From Xiphophorus maculatus (Eukaryota; Chordata; Actinopteri; Cyprinodontiformes; Poeciliidae): DNA of 64,000 nucleotides. The stretch covers positions 19,998,015-20,062,014 of the forward strand of contig NC_036461.1 of assembly GCF_002775205.1 (NCBI RefSeq), written 5' to 3'. Below the pieces are notes generated by a model. That model did not search any database. It saw only the letters and a program-made list of their open reading frames with translations, and was not told where the DNA came from. Of this stretch, positions 25,905 through 44,900 are shown piece after piece (position 1 is the stretch's first letter; each line of letters opens with the position of its first letter). A program made the translations under genes and the position numbers.

Positions 25905-27894
25905 AGGAAAACGTTTAGTATTTGCATTTCCTTTATGTCCGCATGTATTGTGTCAACCTGCAGAGGATGTTGCTGGAGAGTGGAGCACCGAATCAGAACA
26001 GTTATTGTTGTGACACATTGTGACTTCTGTTGTCTGCAGGGATTCCCAAACTTTTCCATGCCGCGGCCCCCCAGACTGCATCAGCTTCTGGGCAGGGGCC
26101 CCCTTTGAAAAACTCGCCAAATATATACAGGAACAGCAACTTTTAGAATGATTCTCTCACTTATATTCTATATTCTCAATTGTTCAATTAGCATAAATGC
26201 TGCCTCACACCTCTTGATCTTATAGTTGGCCATCCTACAGTTACTTGAGGAGTAAAGCAAATTTTTTTAGTTAAAAAAAAAAAAAACAATGATAGATCAT
26301 GGTTTCTCCAGAGGAGGAGACACTTTGGGGCTAAAGGTTTTGCTACTAAAAAGATCTGTGAACGTTGGCTCAGCTGTAAACAGAAGCTGCTCTCATTTTT
26401 ATGCGCCTTGTTCAAAACAATCAGCCTTACATCAGAAGTGAGTGGCTAACACAAGGCTGGGCAGGAAACATGGAAATCCCTCCAGCTGTGTTCTGTTACT
26501 GAAACTGATAAACTAACCAATAAGATTCATTCTCTTCTTCTTTGGTCTTGTTTTACCAGGAGTGTAAGAGGTGAACGTGACTCTCGTCTGTATCTGTAAC
26601 ACACTGTGCACTTATGTATTGCATTCTGTGAAAAATAATAAATTAAAAACATACACTGTTTCCAAGCAAGCAAAGACATTTCTGATGCCTAGTATTCATA
26701 ATTAGGAAAATAGATTTTATCCAGAAAGCACAGCATCTTCAACATATAAAGGTGTGAAATAAAAATTGCATGTACCACTTTAGCAGCAGTAACTAGATGT
26801 TTTGTTACGAATTTCTCACAATTTTATGGCTAAATGTTTACTCATTATTCTTTACACTAAACTTCAGTTTTAAGTTTCATCCGATTTAAGTTGCTGCTAA
26901 GTAAAGTCCAAATCAGTTGGGATCCGAAAAAATATTTCGGGGAATAAATTATATATCATCTGTAATAAAAAAAAAACAAAAACAAAAAAAAAAAAAACAT
27001 AAAACATGAGTCAGCATTTGTTTGTCAACTGTAAGAAATGAGCTCATTAGATTTCTATCCAGAAAAGTCGTAGTAGAGGCTGGAAGATAAACACAATCCA
27101 CTTTTGTTTTCTTCTGTCTGTCCACAGTACATTTGGTGATGATGAAGTTGTGTTCACATAACAATGGATCTGTCCACAGAAAAAGAAAAAAGACTTCGAA
27201 CTTTCCTTCAGGAAATCAGCTAAAAAAAGACCTGAAAAAATGTGTAATTTCATGATAAAGTAAAAAAAAAAGTATGCCTGACAGCACTTCACCTTGCTGA
27301 TCTGTCTGTTGGTGTACTGTGTAGTTGGAACATTGCTTAAAAACATCAGTTTTCATTTGTGACATCACAGAATTCAAGATAGAAAAAACAGAAGAGCTGC
27401 AACAAAATACAAAGTATCTCCAGTGTCATTTTTTTATTGCTACCATGATTTTGTTTCTCAACATTTGATAATTTATCATCTTACCCCATCTAAAAAAGGG
27501 TGAGTTTGATGAACGTTTTACAATATCCATCTGTTATATAAAATAACTGTGTCACACTTATGATGTAGTTTTATCGGTTATGAACAAAACAACTGAATGA
27601 TTATATGGAATATTCCATAATGATTCTGTATTTTTGTCCTGTAAGTGTAAATGCTCCAACGCTCATTGATCCTGCAGTAATTATATTTTTCCACAAGGTG
27701 TCAGTAAGTCACTTCTACCGATACGGTTTGGAGCGGTGAAGAAGAGAAAAAACGGGAAGGAGGAGAAATAATAGTAGTGATGATGAAGTAAGTTCCCCCG
27801 GTTCCCCTCCAAAGTTCTAGCACGTGTTTTTCGGACCGGGACCCGGAGAGAGGCGGGATACTCGGCCTGTTCTCGAAGCTTCTACTGGGTCATC
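25905..27894. other. slc3a2 3' UTR and intergenic region
   Basis: The slc3a2 3' UTR probably runs to about 26660. A hAT-like terminus, GGGATTCCCAAACTTTTCCA, lies at 26040-26110. The stretch 26680-27700 is AT-rich with A/T homopolymers. The putative promoter of the next gene (27700-27890) is more GC-rich and has a strong unmatched donor-like GAA|GTAAGT at 27788. Confidence 0.65.
26637..26642 (+). terminator. slc3a2: likely slc3a2 poly(A) signal AATAAA
   Basis: AATAAA lies 733 bp after the stop codon in an A-rich context with GTTTCC downstream. It is the first canonical hexamer in the expected range. Confidence 0.5.
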
Positions 27895-34971
<7,077 letters not shown>

Positions 34972-35975
34972 TGCTGGCAGCTCCACCAGGATGAGGTCAT
35001 GTGACTGCAGACAAAATCCGCCCTACTGAGTCATGTGACTGCAAACGGAGCTCTTTGGAACAGAACGGAACCTATGACTACAAACAGATCCAGCTGGACA
35101 AGGTCATGTGACTGAAGACAAAGTGCCCTGTAGTGGATCAGGTGACTGCAGAATGAAGCGGCTGTTCTCAATCATCCAAGCACATTTCTCCACCTGTCAG
35201 GAGGTGGTGCAGCTCTGTGATCCAGGTGGTTCCACATCTTACTGGAAGTGGTTTGAAAAGGTGGGAAATTATGCTGGACTGCATCTGCTTTACCAAAAGT
35301 CTTCATTTGTACTCAGAGTTTACAAGATCAACTTAAGTCAGAATGTGAACTTCACAAGTCAGAGGTTCTTTACCTCCTCAAGCACTAAACTTCAACATGG
35401 CTTCCAAACTACCATGGGTCCAAATCTTGCAGAACCAGAGGCATAGAATAGATTATTGCACATTGGTGTTAATAATAAATCAAACTGTTAATTATGCTTC
35501 ACTTGTATATTTACTTTACAGCTTGCGTAAACCGTCATTGAGAATAATATTTTTATGTTATTGTTATCTTTCCAAGTTTCTGTTTGGTAAAATCTGATAC
35601 ATTTCAAAACACAAAAGATACCAGCATTGTCTAGTGTTTGTTTACTTAATCTTATAGACAGGGGTTGATTTTTGTCTCCCTAATTATATTTTTTGTGTTT
35701 TAAGTTGTGTATTATGACATGTTAGGTCCTGGGTCCTTTAACAGTCTTATCCTGGGGAATCTCACTGAAGGTGTGCACAAACAGGAGACTTTAAAAATCA
35801 AACTCAACTAGGCTTGATGTTAAGAAAACTACAGAACATATCAGAAACCAGGCTAGGACCTAAATTTGATCACCCACATGGTCTGTTACTAAATCCTTAT
35901 AGTGAACTGTTCACATAGTGATTTCAGGACCAGAACTGAACAGAGGCAACATAGAGTTCCTTGTACTCTAAGTTT

Positions 35976-36470
35976 TAAAGAGGCAGTATTATTTATTTTC
36001 CAAGTACATAGTATTATTTTATAGCACAATCAAGTACTATTTCATAAATTAGATAGCAGTTGTTGTAGAAATTTGGTGCACATCAAAAATAATCTAAAAA
36101 AAGTTTGACTTTGCAATTTACCGCCTTTAAATTGGCTTCTGTGCCTTTAAGATACTATGGCTTTTTATGGAACTTCATCTTCAGCATTCACAACTTCACT
36201 GAGAAGTAGTTCCTATGATGAGGTCGGCAGATGCGCAGTTCCACCAGGTGTTTGCTAATTGCTGCTGCTGCTAGTCTGGAGGAGCTGAGCGGCAGAGGGC
36301 TGCTCTGTGAGATGAAGCTCGGCTGGGGACTGCAACTCAAAGAAGGAGCTTTGTGAAAATAGGCGAAGCTTTGTGAGAGCAAGTGTTTGGGTTTCCCATG
36401 GTTGCCATGGGAAATTTAAGCATTTCTCAAACATGCATAAAAGAATCAATGTGAATAACATGACAACATG
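35976..36470 (-). mobile_element. TTAA-type repeat family, copy B
   Basis: On the + strand it begins TTTTAAAGAGGCAGTATTAT and includes TAGCACAATCAAGTACTATT and CAGTTCCACCAGGTGTTTGC. These are reverse complements of the 3' parts of copies C and E. The far end has TTTCTCAAACATGCAT. Confidence 0.7.
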
Positions 36471-36659
36471 ATATTAAGCAAAAAAGTCTTTTTTACATTT
36501 TTTTAAATTATTTATTTATTCTTCATCCTCCCAGACCTGCCTGCTGTGTTTTCTAACTTTCTGTAACAAACTTCTGAGTCCAGAAACAGAACAGCTGCGT
36601 TTACACACAGCTGAACTTTATTCATACACAGGCCATTAGCTCTGGCTTTTTATTAGAGG

Positions 36660-36845
36660 CATAAAACTAAAGGGGGTTGAATACACACTTCAGTTCTCAG
36701 TGTTTTTTAGACTTGTTTTATTTTGCTTCCAAGTAATAATTTTTCTCCATCAAATGAAGTCCTAATAAAATTTATTTAGGTTGTAATTAGATAAAAACTC
36801 AGAGTTCAAAGGGTATGAATACTTTTTCACAGCATTTTGTGTAAG
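36660..36845 (+). mobile_element. Tc1-like transposon 3' tail (decayed)
   Basis: GTTGAATACACACTTCAGTT, TAATTTTTCTCCATCAAAT and AAAGGGTATGAATACTTTTT match the non-coding 3' end of common fish Tc1-like elements. No transposase frame is present. Confidence 0.5.
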
Positions 36846-37126
36846 TGTAGTGTTTATCCATCATTGCTTCTACCATAGAAACAGTCAGAAAAGCCACCTA
36901 CAGACGGAGAGAGAGGAAAAGAGATGGGGCATTGAAGAAAGGTGAATCACCTTTGTAAATTTTCAATTTTCATAAAAAATTTGAATACATCAGACCTCAG
37001 ATTAAGATGATATGTGTTAGCTGCATCAGGCAAGCTTGACATTTGTGCAGCTTCTTGATGTATGTCACAGAATGGCTATACCTTAAAACTAAATGTAAAG
37101 AGTGGGACCAACCATCCAGCATGAGG

Positions 37127-37161
37127 AATATGTATTTTCCATGTTATGGAAAATACATATT
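37127..37161. repeat. 15-bp perfect inverted repeat (hairpin)
   Basis: Arms AATATGTATTTTCCA (37127-37141) and TGGAAAATACATATT (37147-37161) flank a 5-base loop (TGTTA). The repeat lies in intergenic DNA. Confidence 0.88.
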
Positions 37162-37829
37162 ATTATTTTTCAGCACTATTGGAGCACTGTATCATAACAT
37201 TCAAGTGAGAGAGTGCTTGAAAGGTTGGAACGTTTCATTTTGAAGCAGCGAGCAGAAAACTACCCAGATCTTAAATCCACTCAGAAGCTGTTGTGTCTCA
37301 AAAAGCAGCTGGAGAAACATAAGACAACAAATAAGACAACAGGTTACCATGGGGATTTGGGCATCTGACAATATCCAGCATTCATTGTTCTCTGTTTATC
37401 TGAGATTGGGTTGAGGAGATCCAGGAGGAAAACCCAGACATCCAGTGAGTTCTGGATCTTCACCTGGCGTCTCTTCACTGCTGAAACTTGTATCACATCT
37501 TTACCAACTGCTTAGAAAATTCCAGAAACCAAATGTCACCAGTGACATTTACAATTTATATATATTTTTAGTTTCAATTTTTTTTTCAGGCTTCCTGTGA
37601 GTTTGCTTAATAATAACACTGAAAAGAATAGGCATTCATCAGAGAAATCCTCAATGCAGCTGCCTGATGCATTTCAATTTCAAGATGTTTGCTTTGACTC
37701 TGATTTTATGCTGAGTTATGATCAGCATAGGCTTTTTGTGATTGACTAGAACCCCCTGCTGACCAGAAGTTCTCACTGGGGGTCCCCAAAAGAACTTACA
37801 CCGTTGTGCTATTAAATTTATAGATGGTA

Positions 37830-38505
37830 TTGTGTGTCAGGGCTCTTTGAATCACTATAATTAATTTCAGAGAGCTGGTTCATTAGTTTGTCTGGTGAGC
37901 TCAATTAAAGGAAATCTACTTAAGAAGGATGTTCCACATTATTAAACAGGCCACAGGTTTCAGGCAATATGGGAAAGAGAAAGAATCTCTGCGGACGAAA
38001 ATCATCAGATAGTGTAGTGCCATAAGACAAGGTATGAAAACATTAGATATTTAACGAAAACTGAAGTGTTATCGTACTGTGAAGAGATTTGTGGCTGATT
38101 CAGCATAAAGATGGGTTTGTACAGATAAACCCATGGAAGGTTTAGCAGGAAGGTTTCTGTTAGACAAATTCATCGGATTAAGAGAGCAGCTGTTATAAAA
38201 TGCCCTTACAAAGCAGCAAACAGTTATTTAAAGCTGCTGGTGCCTCTGGAAGAATGACCGTTTGCAGTTCTTTATAATCCATAAAATGTTTAGAAAATCT
38301 GCTCTGCATAATAATTTGGAACAGTGCATTTTGAGTTTTTTATTTTTGAAAAAAATACTGTTCTCATGGGGAGCTTTGTTCAGTAAAATTTGATTTATAC
38401 TGTAATAGTTCATGACTTGAAAATTATACTGACCATCATTTGTATTGACCATTTAGGAAAATCTGAGAAAATATCACTTGCATAATAATTTGGAACACAG
38501 TGTAG
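37830..38505 (-). mobile_element. DNA-transposon-like repeat (GTTCCAAATTATTATGCA family)
   Basis: On the - strand it starts CACTGTGTTCCAAATTATTA and contains a second GTTCCAAATTATTATGC inside, then GATGGTCAGTATAATTTTCA and TTCATAGTA-like AT-rich segments. This is a known abundant fish repeat, probably related to Tc1/mariner. All frames are full of stops. Confidence 0.55.
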
Positions 38506-39379
38506 GGAGAGAGAGAAGACACAGTGTAGGTTGACAAATGTAGTAGTTATTCTTAATAAGTTATGCTAATGGGGTCACAATTAAATTTTTATTTAATGTT
38601 TTCAAGGTCCACATTTCACACAAAGTGAAGAGTCCTTTTCTAAAATGGCTTCTCATTCTGGAAATACTTGAAGAAAGTTATCAAATGTCATCTTTACCCA
38701 CTTCAAATTATCTGAACAAGCTAAGGAAAAATCCGAAAGGTCAAAAATATTTGAATTGCCTATAAAATTGCTTAAAAGAAAGGAAATTAGGGACTTTCCT
38801 GTCTTATTTCATTCTGTTTAAGCTCAACTTCGTAGTTGAGAATTGTTTTATATTATTACTATTTAAAATCTTTACCTGAAGTACTATTTGTTTGATAAAT
38901 AATGCAATGTGACCAAAAAATTATGTTCCATTTTGATTTAAAGAAAGCTTACAGGAAAATTGCAAAACAAATAGCTTTAAATGCAAAATGGAAAAATTTA
39001 CAACAGTGGACAAATAATGGTCAGTGGTGGGTGATGGGCTAAATGGAAGTGTGCCCCAAAATTCCATTCTGCTTATGGCTTCATTTAACTTTGAGTAGGC
39101 CCTCTCGATCATTACTATCTTAGGCGGGATTCAGTTTCTTTCTTTCTTTCTTTTTCCTCCATCTCTCAGTTACTTTGTCACGATGACTGAATTTGAACCT
39201 AACTAAAGGAGATAACCTGTCAATAAAAGTGTGCAAATATTTTTTGGGTGTGTAAATTTTTGACAAAGGTGTTTTAATATGTTTAAAAGATCTTCCGAAC
39301 ACGTTATTCTTAAAAATGAATAACGCGAGGTCACTGACATATTCATTTTTCTTACACTCAAGAAACAAACGTAGGCGAA

Positions 39380-39872
39380 GTAATGAAATTTCCCAGCTGG
39401 CCGTGAAGTGGATGAAAACTTCGTCAACAAGCCGCCAGTGAGACGGCTTAGCCCGGAGTTCTTCCTCCTCATTTCGGACCGCTTGTTATCGCTTCGTCGT
39501 TTCACAACTTGGTAAAGACCGGCCGTTTTTATCGGTTTCTTTTTGTTTAGCGTACCGAGTGTCGGAGGACTGAAGTTGTGAGCTTTGAGCTGAATTGGCT
39601 CTGAGTTTAGCGTGTCGGCTGGGAGATAATGAAGAGGAGCACTTCCATGCGGGCTGGATTATCGGCGCGTGTAACAAAAGACCCGCTCACCTCCTCCTCC
39701 TCCTCCTCACTCCTGCTGTTCTGTCGAGCTCCTGCCCCATTCTGACCGGGGCTCTGCTTCAGCTTTGGGCTTTTAGTTGAGGCGTTTCACTTGAGTTTTC
39801 GTGTTTTATTCGGTGAAGACGAGTGACCCGGTTTCGCTCCTCTTTCTTTCAGAGTGGAAGCGGAGAGAAGAG
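39380..39872 (+). promoter_or_regulatory. baz1a: putative baz1a promoter and 5' UTR (CpG-rich)
   Basis: CpG and GC content rise abruptly between about 39380 and 39860 compared with flanking DNA. The coding exon has a clear upstream acceptor (TTCTTTCTTTCAG, ending 39852), so at least one non-coding exon lies upstream. The TTG|GTAAAG site at 39511 is a candidate donor for it. No TATA box is apparent. Confidence 0.55.
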
Positions 39873-41994
39873 ATGCCGCTACTCCACAGAAAGCCTTTTA
39901 CCCGACAGAAACCTCCGGCTGATCTTCGACCGGACGAAGAAGTGTTTCTCTGTAAAATCACTCATGAAATCTTCAGGACCTATGAGTAAGTAGCTGCCTC
40001 AACTCTAAAAAAAAAAAACGCTTGAAGTTAGTTTGGGATGTTCTATCATTGAGAAAAACTTCCACACAAAACATAAAAGTTAACTTTATTGTAAATTAAA
40101 ATAAAATAATATATATAGGTTATTTTCTTTACCAAGGTGCGAGAGCCCCAAGGATAGTAGGAAGCAGGTTAAAGCGGGTAGTAAAAGGTCAGTAGGAGCG
40201 GGACAGGTGTACGGTTGGCTAGCTAAAGTGACTGTTAGCTTGGTAGCTACCAGAGCTTAGCTTTGAGAGTTTAGCCCATCTAAACAGTCCACTCATTCAC
40301 ATCTTCTAGGAGGGTTATTATACAAACAAAAACCTATAAATACGAAAAATTTGACTCATGTGGTGACCCGTTAACTTCTGAAGTCAGAAGTTGGATGTAG
40401 GAATGACATAAAACCTGATTTAGTCATGAAATTCGGGAACTAGTAGGATTTCCTAATAATTGTGATCAGGCTAACCACCTCTATCATTAAACATAATCAC
40501 ATCGCTAATATGTTTTGTTCTATCAGACATTGTCGCTAATTTTCAGTCGATTAGGCTATATGGTACAGTTTGTGGAAACGATTTAATGAGGATCAACTTT
40601 GTTAAAAGTGCAAATAAACAGTTTTTAACTGTTACTGTCACAAGGCAGCCATATTGGATGTTGGGTAAAGTCCTTGTGAGAAACCTACAACTTTCCTGCT
40701 GACAGGTTTGATTCTCAGGGACCTTTCTGTTAATTTCTCCAGTTACAATCTTAAAAGCTTCAACTTCTGAATTAAAATCCAGTGCATAATCAGTTTGCCT
40801 CATTAAGTAAACATGCTGAGGATCTAATTTTTTTAAATTTTTGTTTTGCTCTTACATAGTACCATAAGAAACTGAAACTTGTGTGGTAATGGTGTCTAAA
40901 ATGCCTGAAAAAAATGGTGGTTGGGAAAGTCAATTATTCACTGAAGTGCCACAGATTATAAAACATTTGAAAACCACTGTTTTATATAATTCCCTAAAAA
41001 AATTATGACATATTACACAATTACAAGTCATATTCATCTTCAAAATGTGCATCGCGAAATTGACATGTTAAATGTATGGTTATTGACAACTTCCGTAAAT
41101 ATCAAGTGACAAAACTATACATGGAGACTAAAGTAAAGGGCAGCTTAACCAGTGGGCCAATGGTTTATTTCTGCAAGCTCAAGTTTTTCATTGTTTCTTG
41201 GAATAAGTATAACAATTACCTACAGAAAGGCTCAAATTTGATCCTTTGATTGTTTTTTTTATTTTTATTTTTTTTAAGTCATTCAGCATCCAAATTGATA
41301 TGCAGGCTTCAACTGTTTCAAAGAACCAATATTTACATGCATGTTGTTGGTATTAATGGAGAAAAAAATAATCCCAACGACAGGAGTTTTGTTTTTTTTT
41401 CCTATTAGATCTCAGATGATATAAAAGAGAAAAGATCAAGATGGGCAACACTCTGCAAGCTGTTGTAGAGTGTTGCCTGCAAAACTATGTTTTACAGTAG
41501 CTATTTTTATAGTTATTTTCTAAGTTATTTTTAACAATTTAGGTTTGTGTTGCCCATCCTTTGACTTAATCGTTGGCTCACCAAGGTTCTGAACATTTCT
41601 CTGAGTCAAAATTCCCATTAGCCTGTGTGCTATTTGTATGCAAAAATTGCAACATGCTGCATGAAGTTTGTGTGAAGATGTGAATTCTCTGTTTTTCTGT
41701 CCCTTCCTCCCACAGTGAGTTCTTTGAGAGGACCATCCTTTGCAACAGTCTGGTGTGGAGCTGTGCTCTGACGGGCCGAGCCGGCCTCACCTACCTGGAG
41801 GCCGTGGAGAGCGAGCAGCGAGCGAAGCAGAGCCTGGAGAGCTTCCCTCAGGCCCTGGTGGTACCAATGCTCCACCTGGCTGCTCTGAGCCGCCACTGCA
41901 GGCTGTCGGAGCTCTGTGAGGACGTCTACGGCTTCGTCAAAGATCGTTTCTTCCCAGGAGAGATAGTGGATGTGAGCGGACGCAACGGAACTAG
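39873..41994 (+). CDS. baz1a: baz1a exons 1-2: WAC domain
   Basis: Exons 39873-39985 and 41716-41994 encode about residues 1-131. They read [15 protein letters not shown] to HEIFRTYDEFFERTI, then [20 protein letters not shown] and [13 protein letters not shown]. This is the WAC domain, which binds DNA and helps target the remodeller to chromatin. The second exon is GC-rich. The 1.7-kb intron between them has no recognisable element. Confidence 0.95.
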
Positions 41995-44900
41995 GTAGGC
42001 ACCAGTAACCTAGTTTTAATGTTCATCTTCAGGCTCCGGGAGTCACCATCAAGGACATCTATAGCTACGTTTCCATTGAACATAAAACTGTGCAAATTGG
42101 TTTTATGAAAATGAATTTGCTTAATAGAAACATGAAACATGCCAATAAAAAAAAAAGACCTCATGTTTCTTGATGAGTTTTGGCACTAGGGTGAGACGGT
42201 TGTTCAGCCGTACAGAAACCAGTGGAGAACAAGCAGCCTCCAGCGCTCAGAATTGGTGCATTTCACAAAACTTCAATATAAACTCTCTTTTTTTCACATC
42301 ATGTGATCAAAACCCGGATGTTACTTCTGGTGAAAATCACAAAGAAAATGACAGGAAGTGGTATTATTATTAGCACTCCATGTTTCTTAATGAGTTGACC
42401 CATGAAAAATCTTATTCACGTGTGACTTTAATTTAATTTCTTATTTAATGGAAACACTGCAATTGTGATTTTTTTTTTTTTTATTTATGTTTTTTTACTT
42501 TAGTGGAATTTCAAAAAAATGTTGTGCACATTTGTTATGGAAAGCTTTCGATCGTTAGAGGCAATGTTCTTCTCTACTTTTGGTTTGGGTTGCAGTTCTG
42601 AACACTCTTCCTGTTAGTCCTGCTCACATAGCCTTAGCTTACAGCTGCCTGCTGTCCTGTAGGAGAAGCTAATTATCGAAGAGTTTCAGTAGTGATATTT
42701 CATGTCAGGTTGTTATCAGTCTTCATGCTTAATAGCTATGTCCCATCACCTTACATATAAAATTTTTCAGTGTTCAGTTTATGCCTGACTTGTTGCCTTT
42801 TAGTAACATTTCAAAAGAGTTCGTAGGTGAGTCCTATTGGACTATTCTCAGCTTTCCCAAGTGTAAATACTGTGTGTATTTCAGGCGTGTGTGCGAGATC
42901 GTGCAGGTGCTGTCACTTTACGCTTGTGCTAACGGAGCGCCACTCACTAACCGGCAAAGCAAGGCAGCAGACAGCGACACCATTGTGATTAGTGACAGCG
43001 ACGATGAGAGCGACGTCTTCCAAAGCCCCACAGCACATCTCAACGGGTTAGTAGATCACAAACCACTCTGGAACACAATTCCTTAAATTGTTTGATGAAT
43101 GCAAAAATTGAGCTGGGGTTATTGGAGTTATAGATAGGCAGGACAGGGTTAGTGGATTTGATCCAGATCTGCAGTAGAACCATGTAGCCGACGGCAGATT
43201 CAGGCTCCTTCCAGTTAAAACAGGAGGTTGGCTTTGTTTTCAGTGCAGCAAGAGCTTTGTGTATGATGTGCTTCCTGTGTCGCTCTTCTGGTGTTATTTC
43301 TGTTGCTTAGTAGATCTGTGGAGATTTCCTGCTTCTAGCATGTAAAAAAAAAAAATCCCACATTTGTGTACTTATGCCAATTAGTTCAATTCAGTTTATT
43401 TAGAATAGAATAGAATTACTTTATTCATCCCAGCAGGGAAATTATTTCTCAGTTACAGCAGCATAGAGACAAGACACACAACAACCACCACTGAGTAGCA
43501 ATTGTAGACAAAATAAAAATAAAATATAACATGCTGTCAATATAAAAAGCAGCTTAGAGCAGTCCTTGCGAAGATAAAAAAAATGCAGATATATAATGAA
43601 AATTAAGAACAAATGTCATCTCGAGGCAATTTATAAGCAATTAATTATACATACAGATTCTAGTTATCAAACAGTGTAAGAAGTTTAGTTCATTATTTTA
43701 ATTAGTTTGAAAAGTTTCTATCTAAGTAAACCCAGTAGATTGCATCCAGTCATTGACCTGCAGCATTCACTCCACCTGGACCAGCAGGGGGCAACAGCAG
43801 ACAACCACTGGCATGGAGTTGTTGATTTTACAGTAGTCCCTCATACTGAGCATGCATGTAGTGACAGTGGAGAGGATAAACTCCTATTTAACAGGAAGAA
43901 ACCTCCAATTAACCAGAACCTGGGTCAGTATAAGCAGCCATCTACCACAACTGACTGGAGGTTTGAGAAGACAGAGCAGAGACACAAAAAAACTTTTTAC
44001 TAACCTTCTGTGTTAGTAAAAAGTTAATAGCAGGAGAGAGAGAACGATTAGGTGATTGCATCATTATGTCACACTATGGCCTCCTCCAGGAACTACTCAC
44101 AGCCAAACAGAACGCCAGGCCAGAGAAACACTTGGAGAAAACATAAAGGGAGTGAAATTAGATAGATACCTAGAACAGATAAATGTGTGGATGTGCCAAA
44201 ACATTTTCCAGCTGAAAATAAACACAACTGAAGTTATTATCTTTGGACCTAAAGAGGAACCATCTAGAGTCACAGCTTCATTTATTACAATTAAAAACCA
44301 GCAATCAGGCTCGAGTAGTGATGAACTCTGACCTGAACCTTCAGAGTCATATAAAGACAGTTACAAAGTCAGCCTTCTGTCATCTGCAGAAGGTGGACTA
44401 ATGTCTCAGCGAGATCTAGATAAGCTTATCCATGAGTTTATCGTTAGTCGCATTGATTAGTGCAACAGTGTCTTTACAGGTCTGCCTAACAAATCAATCA
44501 AACAGCTGCAGCTGATCCAGAATGCTGCTGCTCGCGTTCTCACTAAAACCAGAAAGATAGAGCACATCACACCAGTTCTAAAGTCCTTACACTGGCTCCC
44601 TGCAGCTCAGAGAATAGACTTTAAAACACTGTTAGTTTATAAATCACTGAACGGCTTAGCACCAGAAAACATTAAAGATCTGCAGTGGTAGTATCAACCT
44701 TCCAGACCTCTCAGATCTTCTGATTCTGGACTGGTTTGCATCTCCAGAACCAGAACCAAATGAGGAGAAGCAGCATTCAGCTTCTACGCACCATAAATCT
44801 GGAACAAACTTCCAGAAAACTGCAAAACTGCTGAAACACTGAGGTCCTTTAAACCTAGACTAAACCTAGACTAAACCCACCTGTTTAGAGTTCCTTTTGA

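Larger units (their letters stand above)
34972..39872. other. intergenic region before baz1a, with repeats and baz1a promoter
   Basis: The 3' UTR of the methyltransferase-like gene probably ends after AATAAA at 35474. Repeats follow: TTAA-type copy B (35976-36470, - strand), a Tc1-like tail (36660-36845), a hairpin (37127-37161) and a DNA-transposon-like repeat (about 37830-38505). From about 39370 the sequence becomes GC- and CpG-rich and probably holds the baz1a promoter. I see no other gene. Confidence 0.7.
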
